Source of the DNA: JBKEAR01 sp047972425
Lineage (GTDB): Bacteria; Pseudomonadota; Alphaproteobacteria; JBKEAR01
Length of the DNA: 64,000 nucleotides
Reading direction: 5' to 3'
Assembly: GCA_047972425.1 (NCBI GenBank)
Contig: JBKEAR010000004.1
Coordinates: 1 to 64,000, forward strand
Under the pieces are notes generated by a model, which was not told the DNA's origin, ran no database searches, and saw only the letters and a program-made list of their open reading frames with translations. The position numbers and the translations under genes are program-made. Below, one piece after another: positions 26,287 to 33,944 of this stretch (position 1 is its first letter; each line of letters starts with the position of its first letter).

Positions 26287-28140
26287 ATGCCATTACGTCT
26301 GTTACCTGCCCATTTAGTTAACCAAATTGCTGCCGGTGAAGTGATTGAGCGCCCATCGGCAGCGGTTAAAGAGCTTGTAGAAAATGCTATTGATGCCGGG
26401 GCATCGCAAATTGATATTCGCATTCGTGATGGCGGGCGTAGTTTAATCTCGGTTGCCGATGATGGCAAAGGAATGACTGCCGATGAGCTTGCTTTGGCTA
26501 TCCAACGCCATGCAACATCTAAAATGGATGATGAAGATTTACTCAATATCCGCACCATGGGCTTTCGGGGGGAGGCATTGCCTTCGATTGCATCTGTTGC
26601 CAAAATGAAGATTATTTCACGCATAACAGATAGCGAAAATGCATGGGAAATTTATGTGGATGCCGGGGAACACCATGCCCCTCAGCCTTCTGCCCGCAAC
26701 CAAGGGACGATTGTTGAAATTACCGACTTATTTTATGCAACCCCTGCCCGGCTAAAATTTTTAAAAACTACCCGCGCCGAGTCTATGGCGATTACCGATA
26801 TTGTGCAACGTTTGGCCATGGCCAACCCTTATATTAGCTTTAGTTTGCATAACGAAACCAAACGTGTGTTATTTTATCCTAAAGCCTTAGAAAGTGATTT
26901 GCAAGAGGCTCGGCTTTCGCGTCTTCAGCTTGTTTTGGGTAAAGAATTTGCCGAAAATGCCATGCCGGTACAAACTGAGCGTGAAGGCATATTGCTTTCG
27001 GGTTGGGTGAGCATACCCACTTTTCATCGAGCAACGGGCGATAAACAATATTTATTCATTAATGGCCGCAGCGTGAGAGACAGGCTTTTACATGGCGCTA
27101 TCCGTGGGGGCTACCAAGGTTGGATACCCGATGGCCGCCATGCTTTATGTGCTCTTTATATCGATATGCCCTATGATGCGGTGGATGTAAATGTGCACCC
27201 AGCAAAAACCGAGGTGCGCTTTCGCGATGCTGCCGGTGTGCGGGCTTTATTGGTGGGTGGCATACGCCAAACCATTACAGGCAGTGGCTTTCAGACAAGT
27301 ACAACTATATCCCATAACGCCCTAGATAAATTACGTGTTGAAGGTACAGCGCAAAATGAGACCGCCCAGCTATTTAGGCATGAGGCCCAAGAGCATGCAT
27401 CGCCCTTTGCTTCTCATAGCCAAAATTATGCAAAGCGGCCTTCCTATAATCAAAATGCCATTAATAATATGATTAGCCAAAACAGAGATTATGCACCGCA
27501 AGACTATGGGCAATCGGCACAAGTGAGCGAAGATAGTGTGTCCACACAAGATACACCCGATTTTCCCTTAGGTTTGGCCCGCGCCCAATTGCACGAAAAT
27601 TATATTATTGCCCAAACTCAAGATTCTATTGTGATTGTGGATCAGCATGCCGCCCATGAGCGCCTTACCCATCAAAAAATTGAAGCTGCATTGGTTAATA
27701 ATGGTGTAGCGAGTCAATCCTTATTATTGCCTGAGGTTGTTAATTTATCGGCCAATGAAGCCGATAAAATTGTGGAACGTAAAGACGAGCTAGAAGAATT
27801 AGGCTTAGTGGTTGAAGGTTTTGGCGAAGATGCCATTTTGGTGCGCGCAACCCCCGCTATTTTAGGTGAATGCGATATTGAAGGGCTGATTAACGATTTG
27901 GCCTCAGAGCTCTTAACCTATGACCATGCCACCAGTTTAAAATCTAAATTATCCGATATTTGCGCCACTATGGCATGCCATGGCTCTATCCGCTCCGGCA
28001 GGAGATTAAATGGGGAAGAAATGAATCATCTGCTGCGCCAAATGGAAAATACACCCGGCTCCGGCCAATGCTCCCATGGCCGCCCCACATGGGTAGAGCT
28101 AAAACTCAATGATATCGAAAAACTATTTGGCCGCCGTTAA
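26287..28140 (+). CDS. mutL: DNA mismatch repair protein MutL
   Basis: GHKL ATPase that links MutS to downstream repair. 617 residues. ATPase motifs: VIERPSAAVKELVENAIDAG, DDGKGM, TMGFRGEALPSIASVAK. The C-terminal domain has the endonuclease-type region DQHAAHERLTHQK, ACHGSIRSGR and SGQCSHGRPTW. In the DQHA(X)2E(X)4E metal motif the last Glu is Gln, which is unusual for a MutL that does not rely on MutH. AAGGA lies upstream of the ATG. Convergent with psuG, 10 bases apart. Confidence 0.96.
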   Translation: MPLRLLPAHLVNQIAAGEVIERPSAAVKELVENAIDAGASQIDIRIRDGGRSLISVADDGKGMTADELALAIQRHATSKMDDEDLLNIRTMGFRGEALPSIASVAKMKIISRITDSENAWEIYVDAGEHHAPQPSARNQGTIVEITDLFYATPARLKFLKTTRAESMAITDIVQRLAMANPYISFSLHNETKRVLFYPKALESDLQEARLSRLQLVLGKEFAENAMPVQTEREGILLSGWVSIPTFHRATGDKQYLFINGRSVRDRLLHGAIRGGYQGWIPDGRHALCALYIDMPYDAVDVNVHPAKTEVRFRDAAGVRALLVGGIRQTITGSGFQTSTTISHNALDKLRVEGTAQNETAQLFRHEAQEHASPFASHSQNYAKRPSYNQNAINNMISQNRDYAPQDYGQSAQVSEDSVSTQDTPDFPLGLARAQLHENYIIAQTQDSIVIVDQHAAHERLTHQKIEAALVNNGVASQSLLLPEVVNLSANEADKIVERKDELEELGLVVEGFGEDAILVRATPAILGECDIEGLINDLASELLTYDHATSLKSKLSDICATMACHGSIRSGRRLNGEEMNHLLRQMENTPGSGQCSHGRPTWVELKLNDIEKLFGRR

Positions 28141-28150
28141 TAAGTAAGGC

Positions 28151-29065
28151 CTATAAGCAATATTCTTTGGCAATTTGTGCCGCCAATTTGGCATTGTTAT
28201 AGACAAGTTCGATGTTTGATTTTAAGCTGTTACCCCCTGTAAGCTCAGCAACGCGTGCCAATAAAAATGGGGTAGATTCCTTACCTTTAACACCTTTGGC
28301 TTCCATCTCAGATAATGCTTGAGTGATGGCTGCATTAATCTTGCTTTCATCCATGGCATATTCTTTGGGGATTGGGTTGGCAATCACAGCACCACCACTT
28401 AGGTTAAGCTGCCATTTTACCTTTAAAATCTCGGCAATTTCTTTGGGGCTTTCTATAGCATAATCAACTTTATACCCGCTTGTTTGAGTATAAAAAGCAG
28501 GTAAATCTTTTGTTTTATAACCAATGAGCGGCACCCCAAAAGTCTCCAAATATTCTTTGGTAAGCGCTAAATCTAAAATAGATTTTGCACCCGCACAAAT
28601 TACAGCAACATTAGTATGAGCAAGCTCTTGTAAATCGGCAGAGATATCAAAAGTTTCTTGCGCACCGCGGTGTACGCCCCCAATACCACCTGTGGCAAAA
28701 ATTTTAATACCCGCCATATCGGCTAAAATCATTGTGGCGGCAACAGTTGTTGCCCCATCTTTTTTATCGGCTATCATAAAAGGAATATCACGGCGCGAAA
28801 CTTTGGTTACATTTTCGCCCTCTTTACCAATATATTCTATTTCATCTTTGTTTAGCCCCACTTTTAAGCGCCCTTTAATCAAAGCGATGGTTGCGGGAAT
28901 TGCCCCATTATCTCTAATCACTTGCTCCACCTTAAGGGCGGTTTCTACATTTTGCGGGTAAGGCATACCATGAGAAATAATTGTGGATTCTAAAGCAACA
29001 ACTGGCTTATTTTCTAATAAGGCTTGTTGAACCTCAGGGTGGATATCAAGATAAGGGTTAGTCAT
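28151..29065 (-). CDS. psuG: Pseudouridine-5'-phosphate glycosidase
   Basis: Cleaves pseudouridine 5'-phosphate to uracil and ribose 5-phosphate (the reverse reaction of C-glycoside bond formation). 304 residues. Signatures: VVALESTIISHGMPYP, the region SRRDIPFMIADKKDGATTVA, IFATGGIGGVHRGA and VICAGAKSILDL. Its ATG lies inside the end of psuK with an 8-base overlap, so the two are translationally coupled. Together they salvage pseudouridine from RNA turnover. Confidence 0.95.
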   Translation of the reverse strand: MTNPYLDIHPEVQQALLENKPVVALESTIISHGMPYPQNVETALKVEQVIRDNGAIPATIALIKGRLKVGLNKDEIEYIGKEGENVTKVSRRDIPFMIADKKDGATTVAATMILADMAGIKIFATGGIGGVHRGAQETFDISADLQELAHTNVAVICAGAKSILDLALTKEYLETFGVPLIGYKTKDLPAFYTQTSGYKVDYAIESPKEIAEILKVKWQLNLSGGAVIANPIPKEYAMDESKINAAITQALSEMEAKGVKGKESTPFLLARVAELTGGNSLKSNIELVYNNAKLAAQIAKEYCL

Positions 29066-29993
29066 TATATTTTTCCATTTGCTCTAAAATAATTTTTTCA
29101 TTTATATTTTGGTTAATCGTGGTATCAACCGCTGCTGTCATAGAGGCCGCAACCATTGCAAAATGGCATATTTTTTGCCATGGCCATTGCTGCATCATAC
29201 CATGGGCTAAAGCAGCCAAAGTGGCATCGCCCGCACCCGTTACATTATTATTTTGCTTGTTGATAACAGGTAAATAATCAATATTTTTGCCATCATTTGT
29301 TACAGCACCATCAACCCCACAGCTAATAAAGCTATACTTTACGCCGATATCATGTAATTTTTGTGATACGGCTTTAATATCACCCAATGATTGATGGACA
29401 TCTGCTAAATATTTGGCCTCAGTTCTATTGGGTTTCAAGAGCTGAATTTGGCTTAAATAAGGTTTTAATCGTTGGGCTTTTGCTAAGGATACCGGATCCG
29501 CCATTGTAAAAGGCAGATTAAGCGAAAATAGATAAGCCAATGCATCACCGGATAAATTGGCATCAATAATCACGATATTGGCATCAATAATAAGGCCGTG
29601 ATGGGTTTTAAGATAATCGGCATCAATCTGTTGCACTATACTCATATCATTCAGCGCAACTGCCATTTCTCCATCAGGCTGATGAATAGATAAATAGCTT
29701 GATGTTTTTTTCCCATTCAGTTTTAAACAATAGCTTGTATCCACACCCGATTGTTGGGTTTGGCGCAAAAGCTCTTGCCCCCAAATATCATCGCCCACAG
29801 CCGAAAGAAAAATGGTTTTTGTACCCAACAAAGCTAAATTTTCGGCAATATTGCGCCCTACACCACCAGCGCTTATTTTTAAAGTACCAATGTTAGATTC
29901 CTCTGAAATTAATGGGTTTTGACTTTGGCCATATAAATCCATATTGGCCGCACCAATCACCACAGCATAGCCCACAGATGCTTGTTTGCACAT
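29058..29993 (-). CDS. psuK: Pseudouridine kinase (PfkB family)
   Basis: Phosphorylates pseudouridine to pseudouridine 5'-phosphate, the substrate of PsuG. 311 residues of the PfkB/ribokinase fold: ISAGGVGRNIAENLALLG at the sugar site and NVTGAGDATLAALAHG with the catalytic Asp near the C-terminus. Alone the sequence would be a generic PfkB kinase; its 8-base overlap with psuG decides the assignment. It starts two bases after the TerB-like gene. Confidence 0.9.
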   Translation of the reverse strand: MCKQASVGYAVVIGAANMDLYGQSQNPLISEESNIGTLKISAGGVGRNIAENLALLGTKTIFLSAVGDDIWGQELLRQTQQSGVDTSYCLKLNGKKTSSYLSIHQPDGEMAVALNDMSIVQQIDADYLKTHHGLIIDANIVIIDANLSGDALAYLFSLNLPFTMADPVSLAKAQRLKPYLSQIQLLKPNRTEAKYLADVHQSLGDIKAVSQKLHDIGVKYSFISCGVDGAVTNDGKNIDYLPVINKQNNNVTGAGDATLAALAHGMMQQWPWQKICHFAMVAASMTAAVDTTINQNINEKIILEQMEKYND

Positions 29994-29995
29994 GA

Positions 29996-30619
29996 TTATT
30001 TGGCCTCGGCCTCCATGATTACACCATTAATATGGGCATCGGTTAAACCCATGGCTTTACCTAAGCGAATAACCAAATTGCGCTCATTATCATCAAAATT
30101 ACCATCGGCTAATGCAATAGAAACTGCAGCCATTAATATTTTTTCTTTATCATTTACATTCAGATTAGGGGCAATATTTTGAATATAACTTTCGATATCT
30201 TGCCCATCATTTTTGGCTTGCTCAATCTCTGCCAGCATATCGGCATCATCAATATAGGTTCCAAATAATGCTTCCATATGTTTTTGCATTTGGAGAACCT
30301 CGCTTTTATCGGCCTCGCCATCGGCAAGCATCATTTTAACCATTACATGTTTGGCTGCCGTATAATATTGCGACTGAAAAGCAGCGGCTTCGGCCTCAGG
30401 GTCATAACCCAAAACACTTGGATTATAGGTGTTTTTGCAATGTTTACACTCAACATATTCGCCTAATTTATCTAAAGGAATAAGCGGAATAAAAAAGAAA
30501 GTAAAAAAACGACGTACTCGTTTTAGGTTATATTCCCTTTTGGTTTGGCATGAGGGACAATAAAATTGGCCTTCCTCTGGAGCTGTGGTTACGCCACGGG
30601 TACCAAAAATAAAAAACAT
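29996..30619 (-). CDS. Zinc-ribbon plus TerB-like domain protein
   Basis: 207 residues. The N-terminal part has a zinc ribbon (YCPSCQTKREY and ECKHCKNTY, about residues 19-62) with a hydrophobic FFTFFFIPLIPL stretch between the cysteine pairs. The C-terminal part is a TerB/DjlA-N-like helical domain with two acidic DGE/DGN-type repeats: VKMMLADGEADKSE and VSIALADGNFDDNE. TerB-like domains bind metal ions and occur in stress and tellurite-associated systems. It is directly upstream of psuK (2 bases) in one operon, a link I cannot explain. Confidence 0.82.
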   Translation of the reverse strand: MFFIFGTRGVTTAPEEGQFYCPSCQTKREYNLKRVRRFFTFFFIPLIPLDKLGEYVECKHCKNTYNPSVLGYDPEAEAAAFQSQYYTAAKHVMVKMMLADGEADKSEVLQMQKHMEALFGTYIDDADMLAEIEQAKNDGQDIESYIQNIAPNLNVNDKEKILMAAVSIALADGNFDDNERNLVIRLGKAMGLTDAHINGVIMEAEAK

Positions 30620-30644
30620 ATTATATACTCCTTAATAAATCAAT

Positions 30645-32111
30645 TTAGGGTCTTGCTAAGGTGATTGTTTCATAAGATTTCGGGAATGCAGTTTCTATCC
30701 AAGCGATAGGCTCATTCGCCGAAACTCTAATTAAACAAATTTCATTAGCTTCGCTATCACAATCACCTAAGCGATTGGTGATATTTTTAGGTTTGAGCAA
30801 TCCACCTTTTTCGTCATAAAGCCTATAGGGCAATTTTAATGCATCATCTACAAAATAAAATTTGGATAATACTTCTATCCCCAGTTTTTTTGGGCTAAAG
30901 CTGATTGTCATTTTATCTGCGGAAAGTTCAATATTTTCATTGCTTGCATCAAAAATATCCACCTTCATTTCCAATGGATATTGTATTTTCAGCGATGAGC
31001 TTTCTATCTGGTCATTTGTTAATTTTATGGATGTATCCCAAAATAATGCATCATTTTTTTTATCGAAAAAAGCATATACCGAGTTTAGCGATACAGGCAT
31101 TGCAATTTGGTATTCATCTTCGGTTATTTTTTTAACCTTTATCTTCGCTTTTGCTTCATCCGGCGTGTAATAAGAGGGAGAATATAGCGGGTTTTCACCT
31201 AAATATAAATAAGCCGGCTGCCCTTTAAGCGCATCAACCGCAATAGAGGCTTTGGTTTCTGCCATACCATTATAACTTTTTATCAAAATTTCGCTAATAT
31301 TACCATTGGCTTGGGTTAAGTGATACTCACCCTCATTCCATATTTTATCTGCATTATCTTTAACTTGCCGGATTAATGCCGCTTTTGATTTTGGATAAAG
31401 TGCGGTTGAAGCTTTATTTAAGCGGTTTTTGACCGATAACGGAATAATCTCATGGGTGGTAAGCTCTAATAATTGTCCATTTTCGTCTAAAACTAAGATT
31501 TCATAACCGATATTTTGAATATCTGTTTTTGGGCTGCGCCATTCAAACTCTGCCTTATCCTCTTTTAGCTGACGCAAGGCAATAATATTATTGATTGTAT
31601 CTTGCTTCCAGTTCAGATTACTTGCATTGAGTACAGTGATTGCACAATTTTTGGGGTAAGTCGCAATTAAGTTACGGTATGTGCCTATTCCATCCTTTGT
31701 TTCTTCTTGTTCAGGCTCTGGCACAAAGCCCCTTGGGTAAATGATAACATCTGCTAAAGCAATGCCTTGGGTACCATCTTGTTTGATACCATCAATGACC
31801 GTTAAAATATTATATTCGGGTTTTTCTTGGCCATCTGTCCAAGTAAGTTTGGCATTTTCTCCCCATGGAGAAATGAATGTTGCATCAGGATTTTTAGCTG
31901 CCTGAAAAAGTGCCGCACGCATTTCTTCTTCCACCATATCCCCCGGGCATAAAAAATAATCTTTACCAACAGAATAAGATAATTGATTATCCTCTTTGTT
32001 CCTAAAATCCTGTAATTGCTGTATATAGGCATCAAGCTGACTTTCTATTTTATCACTAGTTTCTGCCCATGCTGTATTCAATAATAAAAGGGATAATAAG
32101 ATTTTTTTCAT
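30645..32111 (-). CDS. Secreted protein of unknown function, 488 residues
   Basis: A signal peptide (MKKILLSLLLLNTAWA) predicts export, probably to the periplasm. The mature protein is beta-rich and has cysteines near positions 50, 154 and, in a C-terminal pair, about 454 and 461 (RLGDCDSEANEICLI), likely disulfides. No catalytic motif or known domain recognised. A later in-frame run of residues KAKIKVKKITEDEY and similar suggests several Ig-like or jelly-roll blocks. It lies 20 bases downstream of rsmD on the same strand, so the same transcript may carry both, although its product is exported. Confidence 0.7.
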   Translation of the reverse strand: MKKILLSLLLLNTAWAETSDKIESQLDAYIQQLQDFRNKEDNQLSYSVGKDYFLCPGDMVEEEMRAALFQAAKNPDATFISPWGENAKLTWTDGQEKPEYNILTVIDGIKQDGTQGIALADVIIYPRGFVPEPEQEETKDGIGTYRNLIATYPKNCAITVLNASNLNWKQDTINNIIALRQLKEDKAEFEWRSPKTDIQNIGYEILVLDENGQLLELTTHEIIPLSVKNRLNKASTALYPKSKAALIRQVKDNADKIWNEGEYHLTQANGNISEILIKSYNGMAETKASIAVDALKGQPAYLYLGENPLYSPSYYTPDEAKAKIKVKKITEDEYQIAMPVSLNSVYAFFDKKNDALFWDTSIKLTNDQIESSSLKIQYPLEMKVDIFDASNENIELSADKMTISFSPKKLGIEVLSKFYFVDDALKLPYRLYDEKGGLLKPKNITNRLGDCDSEANEICLIRVSANEPIAWIETAFPKSYETITLARP

Positions 32112-32131
32112 TTTTTATTTTACTCTCTCAT

Positions 32132-32698
32132 TTAGTTCTTTAATTGCATAATCAATGCTTTCGATGCACCCGCTTTAAGCTCTCGGACAACCCCATAAGT
32201 TTCGGGCGGTACAAAAGATAAACCCGATGGTAATTTTGCCACCACCCAAGCATTATCAGCTAGCCAATCGGCATCATATAATCCGTTCAATGCTACGGTT
32301 GTGAGTTCCTCGGCTTTAGGGAATGGTGCATCCATCATTACTAGCTCAACGGCTTTGGGTTGTGGGGGTATTGTTTTACCAATAGATGCGGCATCCATAG
32401 TTAAAATTTGGCTTTGCCCTTCTAAATCTAACGCTTGGATATTTTGTTTTAATATCTTGATTGAGGATAAGCTTTTTTCGACAAAAACACACTTTTCTGC
32501 CCCGCGCGATAGAGCCTCTAACCCCATTGCCCCCGTACCTGCAAAAATATCCATAACCAAAATATCTTCAATGCCCAAATCGCTATGGATAATCACATTA
32601 AATAAATTCTCCCTTAGGCGATCCGATGTCGGGCGAATTTGGTTATCATCGGGGCTTTTTAATTTTCGTCCTTTATATTTTCCGCTAATAATACGCAT
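32132..32698 (-). CDS. rsmD: 16S rRNA (guanine(966)-N2)-methyltransferase RsmD
   Basis: Methylates N2 of G966 of 16S rRNA using SAM. 188 residues. Family signatures: MRIISGKYKGRKL, RPTSDRLRENLFNVI, MDIFAGTGAMGLEALSRGA (SAM loop). The catalytic N6/N2-methylase motif, normally (D/N)PP(F/Y), reads DAPF (in MMDAPFPKAEEL). AGGAG stands 9 bases before the ATG. It is downstream of the rluB-like gene with 13 bases between, so two RNA-modification genes are cotranscribed. Confidence 0.94.
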   Translation of the reverse strand: MRIISGKYKGRKLKSPDDNQIRPTSDRLRENLFNVIIHSDLGIEDILVMDIFAGTGAMGLEALSRGAEKCVFVEKSLSSIKILKQNIQALDLEGQSQILTMDAASIGKTIPPQPKAVELVMMDAPFPKAEELTTVALNGLYDADWLADNAWVVAKLPSGLSFVPPETYGVVRELKAGASKALIMQLKN

Positions 32699-32711
32699 AA
32701 TTTAAAGCTCC

Positions 32712-33449
32712 TTAACCTTGCCAATTACCCAATTGTTCTTTAAGCATCTTTCCGGTAACTTCTTCCACTTGGCCGGGCTGTAATTTGGCTAAATGAAATG
32801 CCCCAAAGGATAACCGTATCAGCCGGCTAACCTCGCAATCATAATGGGAGAATATATTACGGATTTCTCGGTTTTTGCCTTCTTTTAATGTAACCTCCGA
32901 CCAAAAATTACGCCCTTGGGTGGATGTAACCTCTACATGTACCGGGCCATATTGCACGCCATTGACTTTAACGCCCTTTTTAAGCTCTGCAATATTTTTT
33001 TCGCTCAGCATGCCAAAGGCACGCACTTTATAGCGCCTTGTCCAACCTGTGGCGGGTAGCTCTAAATGGCGCGCTAAGGCACCATCATTGGTGAGCAGCA
33101 ATAAACCTTCGGAATTTAAATCGAGCCGCCCTACCGATATTACACGCCCGATATCTTTAGGCAATGTATCAAATACAGTTTGCCGCCCTTTTTCGTCATT
33201 ATGAGATACAACTAATCCCCGCGGTTTATAATAGCGGTAAAGCCTTGTGGCTTTTTTTTCACCTAAAATCTGATTATCAAAGCTGATTTCATCGCTATCT
33301 GTTACTTTAAAGGCGGGTGTATCTAAGGTTTTTCCGTTGACTTTAATACGGCCTTCTTCTATCAGTTTTTCTGCCCCACGGCGAGAGGCAACCCCCAAAC
33401 GTGCCAAATATTTTGCAATGCGCTCACCTTCTTGTTTATCTTCGGCCAT
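32712..33449 (-). CDS. rluB: RsuA/RluB-family 23S rRNA pseudouridine synthase
   Basis: Isomerises a uridine in rRNA to pseudouridine. 245 residues: N-terminal S4 RNA-binding domain (ERIAKYLARLGVASRRGAEK, about 9-60), then the catalytic domain with SVGRLDLNSEGLLLLTNDG carrying the catalytic Asp. I set the ATG at 33449 because AAGGA lies 7-8 bases upstream; a longer frame to 33491 lacks this. Closest to RluB (U2605), but RluE/RluF/RsuA cannot be excluded. Divergent from tadA with a 45-base gap. Confidence 0.85.
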   Translation of the reverse strand: MAEDKQEGERIAKYLARLGVASRRGAEKLIEEGRIKVNGKTLDTPAFKVTDSDEISFDNQILGEKKATRLYRYYKPRGLVVSHNDEKGRQTVFDTLPKDIGRVISVGRLDLNSEGLLLLTNDGALARHLELPATGWTRRYKVRAFGMLSEKNIAELKKGVKVNGVQYGPVHVEVTSTQGRNFWSEVTLKEGKNREIRNIFSHYDCEVSRLIRLSFGAFHLAKLQPGQVEEVTGKMLKEQLGNWQG

Positions 33450-33494
33450 AAAAAAATCCTTGTAATTATTATTAATAAAGTTCAATCTCATAAG

Positions 33495-33944
33495 ATGTTT
33501 ACAGAATATATGAAAATCGCATTAAACCAAGCAAAAAAAGCATATCATCACGGAGAAATTCCTGTGGGTGCAGTTGTGGTTGATAAAAATGGGCTTATAT
33601 TGGCGCAAACCCATAATTTATGCGAAACGAATTTGGATATATCGGCACATGCGGAGATTTTGGCACTCAAAGAGGCTGCGCAAAAAATCGGCTCGCCCCG
33701 ATTGACCGATTACGATTTATGGGTAACCTTAGAACCATGTGCCATGTGTGCCGCGGCAATATCCTATGCGCGCATAAAACGCTTATATTTTGGTGCTTAT
33801 GACCCCAAAAGCGGTGGAATATATACAGGCCCTAAAATTTATACTCATAAAACAATCCACCATAAACCGGAGGTCTATGGTGGAATTTTAGAAGATGAAT
33901 GCAAACAATTATTGCAAGATTTTTTTAAAGATAAACGCGCTTAA
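33495..33944 (+). CDS. tadA: tRNA-specific adenosine deaminase
   Basis: Converts A34 to inosine in the tRNA-Arg(ACG) anticodon. 149 residues. The zinc-dependent cytidine-deaminase fold shows HAEILALKEAA (His ligand and catalytic Glu) and EPCAMCAAAI (two Cys ligands), and PVGAVVVDKNG before them. I place the start at the ATG at 33495; an ATG five codons later is an alternative, and neither has a good ribosome-binding site. Convergent with clpA: the two stop codons are adjacent. Confidence 0.94.
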   Translation: MFTEYMKIALNQAKKAYHHGEIPVGAVVVDKNGLILAQTHNLCETNLDISAHAEILALKEAAQKIGSPRLTDYDLWVTLEPCAMCAAAISYARIKRLYFGAYDPKSGGIYTGPKIYTHKTIHHKPEVYGGILEDECKQLLQDFFKDKRA

